Origin: Sphaerosporella brunnea
Taxonomy: Eukaryota > Ascomycota > Pezizomycetes > Pezizales > Pyronemataceae
Length of the DNA: 64,000 nt
Assembly (NCBI GenBank): GCA_008704415.1
Contig: VXIS01000122.1
Location: 1 to 64,000, forward strand
Direction: 5' to 3'
Part shown: in pieces, positions 10,813-21,665 of the stretch
Layout of the letters: each line of letters opens with the position of its first letter
Numbering within the stretch: position 1 is the first letter of the stretch
Program-made: the position numbers and the translations under genes
Notes under the pieces: model-generated
The model's input: only the letters and a program-made list of their open reading frames with translations
Database searches by the model: none
What the model was told of the DNA's origin: nothing

Positions 10813-11415
10813 TTCTAAATACCAGTTTGCATTTTCTTTTTGCAGCACCATGGTAAGCGTAAGGCCCTAGGTTTTTTTGTGTATGTTGACAATGGGACAA
10901 GGGTGGTCACCTACCACAGAACTAGCCCGGGAGCGGGCGACTGAGTGAGATCCATGACCGCACTTCGAGTGCGGCCCGATGACCGTCGAATGTATGTGTG
11001 AGCCACAAACACCCCGCCCTGGACGACCCAAGCTCTGTCTAATTTGTACTCGTACATAAAAAATTGTCACCGCTGGGCCGATGTAACACCATGTACAGTA
11101 AACGTTGGAATAAGTCATAATTCACGCTGCAGAAAACAACATGCGACACCCCCTTCTGTCTTAAACAACCGTCTAAAACACCAAATCATAGGCAACAAAA
11201 ATCAATGGGCTACACGCCCTGCACCACCCCCATCTCGTGTCCCTTCTCTCCACTGACCGGGGCTCCGTTGGCCGGCAAGTCCTTGTTCTCCGTAGCACTC
11301 CTGTGGCGATGTAGAGCAATCGAATACACGACCAGGTGCACCACAAACAGAATCTTATTTCCAAAATTAGTTTCTGATACAGCCAATAGAGCCAGAACCG
11401 CTACATACATACATA
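10813..11415. other. No recognisable gene
   Basis: Only short overlapping frames are present. The stretch ends in a (CATA)n-like run at 11403-11415 where the hAT element inserted. Confidence 0.4.
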
Positions 11416-11686
11416 CAATGTTCTCAACAGCCAACCAGCCCTGCCGGCTGCGTCCTGCCGGCTGCGTTGGGCGGATGTGGGCTGACCAAAAAGCGCGGCT
11501 GGCTGTTTAGGCTGCGAAAATTGTGGGCTGGCTGTTTGGGTTGGCTGCCCGTGACAGAGACCAACATGACGACAAATACGACCACCATGACTATTGCTAT
11601 GAAATGAAAAGTACATAAAGATGTTCGCCATGGAAAATGACGACTAGGAGTGAATCACTAGATAGGAGTTTACCATAACATTACAG

Positions 11687-12509
11687 TACTCGAGCTGAAG
11701 GAAACGGTCGAAGAACTCTCGGTCCAAAACAGAGCACTTCAAACCCAGCTCAGCGAAGTCTCAGCGGGACGCCCCGGGTACACGACGGTATCGCACGCGG
11801 CTTCCCAGACGCCGCCCCCACCTCCGCCCCCGCTTGCGTCAGCGGAGACGACTGCCATGCCACCGGAAGTCACGGTGAGGTCCAAACGCAGGCGCTCCGG
11901 GCCGCCCAGCCCGACAGTGCAGCCTGCAAAACAAGCGAGAACGATCTCCCCTCCCCCCTCTCTTATGCATTCGAAACACGCGGGACCAAGCACTGCTTTG
12001 GTCTCGATGCGACCAGACCCGGAAACGCAACCAGCACCCGGCAACCCAGAGGCTGACGCCCCTCCCAGTGGAGGGACGGAGGCCGAAGGGGGCTGGAAGA
12101 AGGTTGAAAGAAAGAAACGTAGACGGCCCTCAGGCTGCTCAACGGAAAACGACAAGCGGGGAAGCGCGCCCTCCTGGGCTCAAGTGGCCCGGGGCGGAGG
12201 TGTGAGCATCAACGTCTTCATAGGCGGAGCCGCTGACACCAAGCGGTACAGGCCTCGCAATGCCACGGGGGGGAGGAGAAAGGAGAAGGGGAAGGGGAAG
12301 GAGAGGGAGCAGCGGGCTCCGGACGTGCGGGGTTGAAGAGGGGGTGAAACACTGTCCTTTCTGTACACTTTTTGCGATTTCCTTGATTTTCTTTCCTTCG
12401 GAGGAGCAGGCCCCAGAGTAGGACCCCGAGCCTAGGGGTAGCGATGATTCTGTTTTACCTATATGTCATGGCCGCAAGCGGCCGAATACATTATGATTGA
12501 AACAAACAA
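11687..12509 (+). mobile_element. ORF1-only LINE-like element, copy 2, 5' truncated, nested in the hAT MITE
   Basis: Flanked by an exact 15-bp target duplication ACCATAACATTACAG (11672-11686 and 12510-12524). Copy B of the hAT MITE shows the corresponding empty site. The element runs from mid ORF1 through the ORF1 stop (12334-12336), a ~150-bp untranslated region, the hairpin GGCCGCAAGCGGCC (12470-12483), and a short A-rich tail ending ATTGAAACAAACAAA. These are marks of target-primed reverse transcription. Confidence 0.88.
11689..12336 (+). pseudogene. Gag-like ORF1, C-terminal fragment
   Basis: The frame is uninterrupted from the truncated 5' end to TGA. It keeps the coiled-coil-like end (LELKETVEELSVQNRALQTQ), the Pro-rich linker, SPPPSLMHSKHAGPS, the basic KVERKKRRRPSG and WAQVARGGGVSIN, then a Lys/Glu/Gly tail. 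The zinc knuckle seen in copy 1 is missing because of 5' truncation. This copy preserves the reading frame that copy 1 has lost. Confidence 0.75.
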
Positions 12510-12694
12510 ACCATAACATTACAGGCGCCAATTGAAGCCCGCCATACGCAGTGGCCGGTCTTCACCGGAGATCGCTCAAAGCCCTGGCAGCCGGGCTGGG
12601 CCGTTTGGGCTGATGCAAAAGGCCCGCCGGGCTGGCTGCTTAAAGCAGCTGGCCAAGCCCGCCCGGCTGTTTCGGCTGGCTACTGAGAACGCTG

Positions 12695-13490
12695 CATAGA
12701 TACGCTCCTCACAGTTGACGCATCTCGCTCGAGCATCTAAACCGATAGACAAGGCCTTTGGGGGGGGGGGGGGCACAAGGCCACTGCGAGTTGTTGACCA
12801 TCGAAAACATGGTGGCCGGCGCGCGCCTTCCACAATCACGGAGCTCCCGGTGACATGAAAGCACTGTATAGGGCACCTGGGCCCCACAAATTCAGCGCAT
12901 GGGTAGTCACGGGTGATTCGGACTTGGATAGCGCGGAAGACCAACTCAGCGGACACGAGAGATCTAGACCATGAGCTGTCTCAAATGCGCCCTGCTTGTG
13001 GTCTAGGTATATATACCGATGGCTTGGTAAGATCGGTCAGGTTTATCAAGTCTTAATAATTGTGGCAGAGATTGATAAAAATGTCGGACAGTGCGTTCGT
13101 TACGAGTGAGAGTTGGTGTTACGGACGTATTGCTATTGGTATAATCCGTGGGAGTTCGGGTGAATAGAGGACCACCCTGTGGCGGTGCGGCGCCGGAGGG
13201 TACATAGCACCCCGGCGGCCTAGGAGTTGGAGAGGCATCGCCGCAGTTGTTTTCCCCACCCGCCTCCCTCAACAGGGGCTCCGGATCCCGGTAGCTCTCT
13301 AGAGACTGGGAGGAGCAGCGCAGCGCCGAGCCTGAGGCAGCCGCCGGTTCGATGCTGCGCAAACCACGATTCGGAGCATTGAAGATAGCGAAGGAGTGTA
13401 GGATTATGTAAGCACAATATATATGCAGTCCTAATTCGGAAATTGAGCGAATGAGTCATCTTCTACACTTCTTTGTACAGCGAGTGAGAT
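12695..13490. other. No recognisable gene
   Basis: Contains a G-run at 12761-12773. A minus-strand frame at 13003-13362 of about 119 codons is open but its product is not recognised. Confidence 0.4.
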
Positions 13491-13611
13491 ATACCGTAGA
13501 GATTCGGTACTACGGCAATGTGGTTAAGTGACTTTGCCATGAGGCTGAGTGACTTCTCCACATTGCGCAGTGACTTTGCCACATTGCCTTAGTACCGAAT
13601 CTCTACGGTAT
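13491..13611. mobile_element. Mariner-like MITE, 121 bp, TA-flanked
   Basis: Inverted ends ATACCGTAGAGATTCGGTA and TACCGAATCTCTACGGTAT are nearly perfect. If TA is the target duplication, the element proper is CCGTAGAG...CTCTACGG. The interior has repeats of AGTGACTT and inverted CAATGTGG/CCACATTG. It is the same family as 34687-34820. Confidence 0.8.
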
Positions 13612-16600
13612 GCTTAGGCACGTGATGTTACACTTGGTTCAAAATCTCTTCGACCATAGCCCTGCTTGGAGGCCGTTTGTTCTGTCGGCCCCGGAAGAAT
13701 GCCCGCCGACGTATGGGATCAGCTCGTGGTGTTGCACCCTGCTAAAGCAGCCGCAACAGCCGGCGAAGTTCGAAACTAATGTCTCTACTCGACAAACGAA
13801 AAAAAACCCAACAAGTTGCGATCACAAAGTGAGACCACGTTGTGTGAAAATCCGGCAAGCAGGCTGACTGCCACTTGTCTGAGTTGTCTCGAGGCAAGCC
13901 TTGACCGCACCGCACCGCGCCGTTCCCTCTGCAGTTCTCGGGTTAGGGTTTCCATGCCTTTTCCACCAGTTTTCTAGAATATCGTTGTGTTTGGTCTAGA
14001 AGGGGCCGGAAGGAGGAGAAAAATCGCTGCAGCGCTTCATGGTCCGGTTGTGGAAATTATAGGTGTTTCTTTTGCCAACGTAGCCGTGTTCCTCTAAAGT
14101 GATGCCCAACTTTATCGTGGGGGTGACCGGGATTGGAACTATTCATCGAGATTGGCGAGAGGATGCCGCACTGTCCTCCGGATCATTGTGCCGATGGTTA
14201 ACTCTGATACGTATTTCCAGGGAGCCGTTTATGGATGTTGCTTCCAGAAGTCCTTGCTGACTGCGATGCACATCCAACCATCATGTGAAGGACAGCTGGG
14301 GTGCATGCACCCATATTACTGCTCGTGCTGGGTGCGGCAAGAGCGTGATCTGGGGTTGAGCAATCTGTTCGACCGAGTTGCTGCGGTGGCTTCAAAAATC
14401 TGTCGCGCTATCTGCGGTGCAACTTTTGCGGGAAGTTTGGATCAACTTGCGATTGTTGCAAGGACACGTTGGAGCTGACAGGAAGAAGTTCACCCGTTCC
14501 CGTTCGGATGTACCGAGACCAGTAGGGAAGACGCTCTCACCAGACCCGAAAAGTGCGGTATCCGTGCTGGGCGGTGGACGGTTGTTTGCATGGGCCAATC
14601 GCGCGTGCGCGCGCGCGAGCATCGAAACGGATTATAATGCAGGCAAAGTGTCACAAATTCAGGGCCCGTTGGGACGGCTCGAAGCAAGTCAAACAAAGAG
14701 CCCACGATATTCACAACGCTGAGTCTTGGAGAGAGCGTTCGGCCTGTTCAGGCGGTGCGCTCATTCAAAGCGGCAATAGCAACAGGGCCGTCCCTTTTCG
14801 GGTCTCTCGTCGCGATGGCTGACGTTTTCGCTGGCATTTGTTGTTCTTGCGCCACGTGTAACTGTTGTCCCAACTGCATGGTTGCATGGTCGTTAGTTAG
14901 AACCATTGTGTCGGAACCGCGCCGGAGAATTACCTCCGAAAAAAAAAATGTGACATACACTACATACACTACACGGGGCAACTTCTGTGGAAGTCGTCTG
15001 CACTTGCCCCAGGAAAAACGGAGGGATACCGAAAGCATGGTGCGCTGAAGATCGGATCGATGAGGCACGCTCGCAAGCAGCCAAGAAGCTGCATCTGGTA
15101 CAATGCATACGGCCCTGCTCATTGCACTTTATCGATTCGCTCCCGCCTAGAATGAATTGAATTGAATTGACTTGAATTGAATTGACTCTGGTACTCCGCT
15201 TGCTCCTGTCAGTCGGTTTTATTGTACGTGTTCTTGGATGAGATTGCGAAATAGCCCAACAGGCTGCAAGGCTGCACATTTGTCCGGCTGTTGCGTCATT
15301 CCGAGGACCTCTCCTCGCAGGAACCACGACAGCCGTCGTGTTGCTCGGGATTTTGATCACTCATCACCTGAACGGCCATGAACAGCGTTTGCAGAACAGA
15401 CCAGACAAAACCGAGGGGGTCGGAGATGAAGAATCCTCCTCCCGTGAAAAGCTTTTCGTAGGGCATGATTGGGACAGCTCAGGTGTTGTTTTGGCGTAAC
15501 AAGGGTTGCTCCCTTTGATCATGGCCGAGACCTGTAGCTTCCCGCCAGCAAAAGCAATCGTAAGGGCTACATCAGCCCCTGTGATGATCTCGGTGATGGA
15601 CTGGTTCTCGTTCATGAATCTCGGTAAAAGGAGGTGGAATCGAGTTCAGGGAAAAAAATTGTACTCCCTGAGTGGCATTAGTAACACTAATCCGTGAGAC
15701 CGAAAGAGCTGCAGAAGACCGGCACTGACAGCATTGTGCATTCCTTGCGTGCTTCTGGCTATGGACCAGAAGAATGTCGCAGGAGCCCGCACTTGAGTTC
15801 CACCGGCCTCTGAAAGCTCTGCTAGATGTCGCAACGAACTCTCCGCATCATCGCCTGCCCAGATCTGACACGCTGGGTTTCGGTATGGACTGCATATAGA
15901 TATAATGAGCAGCTCGACAGGATGCCGCTTGAACGGTGGGTTCATTTTGGCATGGTGAGCAGGTAGCCGTTGGAAAGTTGTCGAAAGTGATTGGCTTAAT
16001 GGCAAGCAAGAGTCGCTCCGATGGTATCGAGCAGACATGCAAGTGGGACCAACAAGAGAAGATCTGAACAAGATTACATCCACTGAAGCCCTTTATACGG
16101 CGACCGGCCGAAAAGCTTGGTACGTCCTCTGCGGCGGCGGGAACTGGCAGCGCCTACCAGCAAGTTAAGTCACTAAACGGGGGTTCCCAGCGTCGTGTTA
16201 CAGAAAAGGAGGTCAGAGATTCAGGGATGAAGTACTGGGTTTTGGTGGTTTGTGTTTTGTGTGGAGAAGGCTTTGATCGGACGAATTAGATCAACAAACC
16301 AATTATACTCGAAGACTTGCCCTGTCCGCGAAACAGAGGTACTGAACCCAATCGTCCCATCTATGTGCGCCAAGTCAAGGCGTGCAGGCTGCGGAAGCAT
16401 CTCAATTAGCTCTAATTATTGAGTTTCTATCGTTTGTCGATAGTTATCTGCTAACTCTGCCCAACTCCCTACGTACTTGCACGCCCTGCGAAAGCACTTT
16501 GCTTAATAGACTTAACCCTAGCCCCTCCAAACATGCGCTTCAGTCACGGCGGTAGCTGTGGCTGTGGTCCAGGTTACCACAACTGGCGACTGGCAGTGGG

Positions 16601-17812
16601 TAGCTGAGCTTTTGGGGGGGGGGGGGGTAGGTATATAGCTGCGGGGATGGCAACCTCTTACTCACGATCTGATGACCCACGGATAGCAGCCAGGTATTTT
16701 CTCCGTTTTTCTCATGCTTTTGTGACTCCAAGTGGAAGGGAATATCTTTCGATTTGTTCTTTTTTTTTTTCCTTTTTTTTTTTCTAATTTGCACGCAAGG
16801 GATCAGACCCGGGGAAAAAACGCAGGGCATCGATCATATCTATCCATCCCCACACGGTCATCGATAACCGCGATCTTGGTCCCTCCGGCGGCCATCCGTT
16901 CGGGTGTCAGGGAGTAACGGACACGTACTGCATCTTCATCTGTTGAGGGCCCATCGAGGGCTATCCGCGCTACCAACTGCCTTGCCTGGTACTTGGCTGC
17001 TGCGAGGCCGAGATCGCTATTTTCTTTGTTTCTAGAACTGCCTGTCTGCAGCGAACGCCAGCTAGCGTTCCCGGAAGTCTTTGATGGAAGGTATCGTGGA
17101 GCAGCCCGCATGCGCATCCGTCGTAGCTGCTGCTGCTGCTGCCTCTTCTCCACACCAGCTCAGCGACCCATCCCCATCGTCGGAACCGCAGAAACAGCGG
17201 CCACCTTCTAGCTCCCATGCAACACACGACGGATCCTTCCATGCCGCCGGTCTAGCTCATCGCGCATGCGCTGTTGGACTGCACGACGACGACGAGGCGG
17301 ACAATGGTAGGAGACGAGATGGCAATGGCAAGGGCCCACCACCTCGACCTCCTCCACCTCCACCTCCACCACAATCACTGACACCAGCATCCCGAGTTGG
17401 AACCCGCGGAGGGCGCGGTGCTGTTGCGCTATCCAGACATCTGCGTCCGCCGCCCCGGCAAGGGTCTGATTTAAAGCCACGTCGATCATGGACACTTCCT
17501 GCGGTAGTTCCCCACCCAAAGGCCGCCACAACACTGCAGCGCGTTGCTCCCGCGTCATCATCAATCCGAGCTGCTGCTGCACCCCTACTACTTGTATCAG
17601 GTCTCCCGCCGCCGATTCCCAGAAATCCCTTCATCCCTAGCACCAGCAGTGGCCAGGGCATCGTCCATCCGGAGGCCTTCAAATTCAGCCCGTACCCATA
17701 TATTCTACCTTTTCCTGTTCATCCACCGACAACAGCACTACCACCAAACTATTTCCAAGGATATACACAGTTCTCCGGCAACACAAACAACTCCTACCTC
17801 GTTCCAACAATC
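13612..17812. other. Long stretch without a supported gene
   Basis: A GAATT microsatellite lies at 15153-15186, a GC alternating run at 14601-14622, a G-run at 16614-16627 and T-runs at 16760-16784. Minus-strand frames at 15364-15615 and 15646-16083 are open but unrecognised; they could be exons of one gene. The segment 17081-17812 is open in the same frame as the dsRNA-binding-domain gene and may be its leader or an N-terminal extension (Pro/Ala/His-rich, low complexity). Confidence 0.35.
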
Positions 17813-18433
17813 ATGTCTTCGAGTCCATCGGCCCCCAGTTCCTCGGCACCAGGTTCACCCACCCCGCAGAAAGAGACTCCCAGTTGGCAAGAAAGACTAG
17901 CGGGTGAGTCCAGGCACAGTGTGGATGTTCTTTTTTCAAGCGTGCATGGCTGATGAGTGCCCGTTGCGCAGCTGCTTGTGAATGCAACAACCTCCCAACA
18001 CCAAAGTTCAATCTCATGTCCGACCGGAGAGGTAAATCCAACATTTTTTTTTTCTTTTTTTTTTTTTTTTTTTTTTGCGCTATGTCTTCCGAAACCCAGG
18101 CTAATCGCAACGTCACGGCTCCATGCAGGTGGTAGAACAGCCTGGAAAGGCGTTGTGTATGTGGCCGGCTACAAAGCATTGATTGGGCGATTTTACTTTG
18201 ATGGCCATTACAACGCGCAGGAGGATGCCGCTGAACTTATGCTCAAGGACCTTGACATCAACTTTAAACTCAGGCAGAACGAGTCGCTCTTCAAACCGAA
18301 CTCGAACCCCACGACAGTGTCTTCAGATCTCCTTGGACGTATTGAAGACGCAGGGGCTCATCATGCACATTCGCAGTCGCTACCGCATGGTCCGCCGATG
18401 CACACTCCTTCATTCGTCAGCAATCATCCCTAG
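17813..18433 (+). CDS. Small protein with a double-stranded-RNA-binding-domain-like fold
   Basis: Spliced model: 17813-17903, 17972-18031, 18129-18433 (151 aa). Both introns are GT-AG and in phase; the second contains a long T-run. After a Ser/Pro-rich start comes WQERLAGACECNNLPTPKF, then NLMSDRRGGRTAW, then KGVVYVAGYKALIGRFYFD, then NAQEDAAELMLKDL. The order helix, PxF-x strand, V-V strand with small Gly turn, and final ED-AAE--LK-L helix fits the dsRBD. The lysines that contact RNA at the start of the last helix (KKxAK) are replaced by NAQED, so RNA binding is doubtful. The C-terminal 70 residues are His/Pro/Ser-rich. The frame is open upstream to 17081, but ATG 17813 has the better start context. 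Role unknown. Confidence 0.65.
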
Positions 18434-19942
18434 TTTGCCAGCTGGCTGCTGCAAGGGGAGGGATTCTTGATCTAGGACTGACGATGCAACGAACCACGAC
18501 AAGATCATGCTGGGCGGGATGAAGTAGCAAACGAACGGCGAAGAAGAAACAATAAAAGATTTTTTTTTTCGACAGGCGGAACTCTCTTTTTTGTGCCTTT
18601 TGGAAGGGAAGGACACAAAGCATTCATTGGTGTAATTCTAACGGCGGCGCGGATTTTCCTGGGCATCATCATCAGCATCATTTTTCATCATTTATCTTCA
18701 TCTCAACTCATAAAAACATGGCGGGCATCGACATCGGGAGCGGGAGTTTTTTTTTTTTTTTTTTTTTTTTTGGTTGGGTGGTTGGGCTTCCTTGCTTTTT
18801 TTCTTCCTAATACGCGTTACTCCACATGCATCTCAAAACTCATCACGCAGCAAGCGCAGCGACAGGTATAATGGTCCGATGAGGTTGCAGTCACTTCATG
18901 TTTTGTTTGCCTTCTGGTTCTTTATATCCTCTTTACATTTTCATTCCTTTCGAAGTGTCAATGATTCGAGAACACATCTCCCGACAGCATGCATGACGGC
19001 ACTATCGGAGATTCAAGAGGGTTTAAATCGGGGCGTTCTCGATCAAAGGGTCAAGATATGGGTTGCGGAATCGGGAGGACGGTCCTGCGATGAATATCCC
19101 GCGATGTGGGATGAGGATCATGTGGGGGAGAGCAGAGCTTCGGCCTGGGGTGGACATTTTTGGGTTTCCAGGTTTGCGCTTTTTTTCAGTTTTGTTTGTT
19201 CTCGATCGATTTCTGGGATTATTGCAGTCTGCATTTCTTTTCTTCCGTATGTTTGTTTGCTTTGCTTACTCTGTTTTGATTGTTATCACTTTCTCTTCTT
19301 TGCATCTGCATTTTTGAAAGTCCACAACTGGTTGTAGAGTATTGTTTTGTTTTTCCTTGCATTGTTCTTCTCCTTCTGTTTTGTATGCGTGTACTCGTAC
19401 AATTGGTTCTGTCCTCACGAGAGAATCGTCCCAGCAATTCTTTCCTTTCTAGCCTGCTTCCATATGCATGCACCTACTTAGAATATGCAAAGCCATGCAT
19501 TCCGACGTCGACCGGACCATACCATCGGTACAATGTACCGGCGTTTTTTTCTCTTACTAACCAACTAGGTATAGCTGCATACTGAGCACTGTTATTGACA
19601 GCTACAAGCGGCGTGACCAAACCAACCACGTATGTATCATGTAGATTATGTACTCCGCAACCCGCGGCATTGCAGAAAAAAAGAACAGCGCGCGCGGCAC
19701 GCGCAGGCTCCAATGCGATGGCTTGGATGTGGCTTTATTTTGCATGGGTAGTAACTACAGTTTTTCTCACTCGAGTGGCTTGGCCGGGGGCTGGTTAGCT
19801 ATTTTCTAGAAGAGAGAAGGCTTTCTCGGATTGCAAGTAGGTTTGTTTATGTTTGTTCCAAGTGCAAGTTAAAACCTATCTAGCGGTTACATAGGCATAT
19901 GTGGAGTAACACATGGCCACAGCAGGTAGATGATTACTTGTA
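18434..19942. other. No recognisable gene; 3' region of the previous gene and T-runs
   Basis: Includes AATAAA near 18551 and a 23-base T-run at 18749-18771. A plus-strand frame from 18774 to 19337 is low-complexity Phe/Leu/Ser and is not judged coding. Confidence 0.4.
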
Positions 19943-20108
19943 GCAAACAGGGGGGTGCGATTGCTACCGCAGTGATGCTGAAGTTTTCAAAGATTCCGTA
20001 TTTGCCCCATGATACTACCGCGGAACTACCGCAACGTAGACAAAATACCGAATCTTTGACGATTGTAGTAGCACTGCGGTAGCAATCGCACCCCCCCCCC
20101 CTGTTTTC
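19943..20108. mobile_element. TA-flanked MITE with long inverted ends, 166 bp
   Basis: The left end GCAAACAGGGGGGTGCGATT continues into GCTACCGCAGTG. The right end is its inverse, CACTGCGGTAGC into AATCGCACCCC and CTGTTTTC. TA lies at both outer edges (19941-19942, 20109-20110). A second inner inverted pair CAAAGATTC/GAATCTTTG allows a two-tier hairpin. The poly-C arm length differs between ends. No coding capacity. Confidence 0.75.
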
Positions 20109-21665
20109 TACAGTAGCTAGCTAGGTACATACTTCCTTTCTAGCTCTCCAGCCGGAACTAGAGTAATACTAGCTGGCTATTAATATATCGTACCTGTACC
20201 CAAAGGAGATGGGGGGGGGGGTGCATAATATCAACGGACATTGGTGCCCTGAATCTTATCTTCCCCTCGAGCGCGGGCAGGAGCTGAAGGTAGCCTCCCT
20301 TTTTTGATATCAGCGTTTTTACGTATGTTTGTATACCCATCCCCTGAAGCGACTGTACCGGCAGCGGATTATGCCCTAGCTCCTCCTTGTCTCCTCTCAG
20401 CCGGTATTCCCTCCCTGAAGTAGCTCTCTCTCTCTCTCGCTGCTCCTGTGTTCAGCGGGCTGGGCAAATTGCGTGCGGGAAAGCTAGCGGTCATTTCGTC
20501 TCCACCGCGGGCGGGTGTTTCTTGTGTAGCTGGATGTTTCCGTTGATCATGAGCTGACGGTGGCAATGTGGGAGTCACGAGAGTATAATCTCCACCAAGT
20601 TGACAAGTCACACACGAGCAGCCGTTCCCTATATGGCCAGAACCTTTTGTCTACGTTGCTGTGACAGCAGAACCCTGTGGACCAGCCCCCGGCTCGGGAT
20701 GGAAATTAGCACAACCCCCGCCCATCATCCTCGCGCCCAAAACCTGCCACCTCCACGGCTAACGGTTGGGCGGAAGCGCCCATTCGGCTTCTCGTCGTCA
20801 TCGATCGTGGGTGTGGCTTGCTGATTGGGTAAGCACAAGTTGTCGGTAGGTGTGCTATGAAGCCTATGGCGAGCTTGCTCCGTTTCCAGGCTTTCCCGAT
20901 ATAGCCCTCTCTCCCTCAAACAGGAGCGGAGAATTCCAACGGGTTCAGTTAACTCCCCTCCTCCTCCCCTGCCCCATGAAATCTGCAAAACCCCCACCAG
21001 GACGGGGGCCAAAAAGGTGTTCCCCCCAGGGGAACCGTGGTTTTCTGAGGCGGTCATTGTAGACATCAGGGAGTGGTTTTCTTGTTTTTTTTTTTTTTTG
21101 AGGGCTCGCAGTGCAAAAGCCACTTGAACATACATCCCGCCAACGGCCAGTTTGTGCATGTTGGTGGCCGTCGGATATCGTAACTGTTCCCCGCTGTCTC
21201 AATAAAAACACAACCGCACAAGAGACTCTATATCCCGTCGACAAAACGTGGTGGCATCACACCGCCACACCCCCAGCCACTGTTCATCCCCGGTCTAGGG
21301 TTCAGGGTACTTACCTTGTCCAACCAACGTCGGCAACGAGGTCGTTTGCACAGTGCAGCCAGAAGTGCAGAAGTGGCACAGCGCCGCCGCCGCCGACAAA
21401 AATTTCAATCCGAACCGAACTGGCAGTGTGTTCCCAACAGCTGCATCAGCATCATCATCAAACCCAATCCTGCACGCCGATGATCATCAGCAGAAGCAGC
21501 CATCAAGGCGCTAGCAAACGCCCATCTGCAGACTGCATCTCGGTAGGAGAAAAAAAAAATTAATATTACTTTGGTATAGAGTACACAGGAAAGAACAAAC
21601 GAAAAAAAAAAATACTCCACCGGACCCCGTCCAACCCCGCCCAACCCCGCCCGCACCGGGCCCGC
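20109..21665. other. No recognisable gene
   Basis: Contains a G-run at 20210-20221 and T-runs. Frames at 20725-21159 (minus) and 21111-21563 (plus) are low complexity and unrecognised. Confidence 0.4.

Larger units (their letters stand above)
11416..12694. mobile_element. hAT-type MITE, copy A, interrupted by a LINE
   Basis: The ends match those of the copy at 35289-35744 (CAATGTTCTCAACAGCC left; GGCTGGCTACTGAGAACGCTG right). They are flanked by an 8-bp near-duplication, CATACATA at 11408-11415 and CATAGATA at 12695-12702, the size expected for hAT. Without the LINE at 11687-12509 and one copy of its target duplication, the element would be about 440 bp, close to the 456 bp of copy B. No transposase is encoded. 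Confidence 0.8.

Noticed and set aside
14601..14622. GC alternating run as a regulatory element
   Set aside because: A short purine-pyrimidine run with no gene nearby; ordinary simple sequence.
17208..17682. Minus-strand frames with Gly-rich runs
   Set aside because: Low-complexity complement of CCACCTCCAC repeats; no start context or domain.
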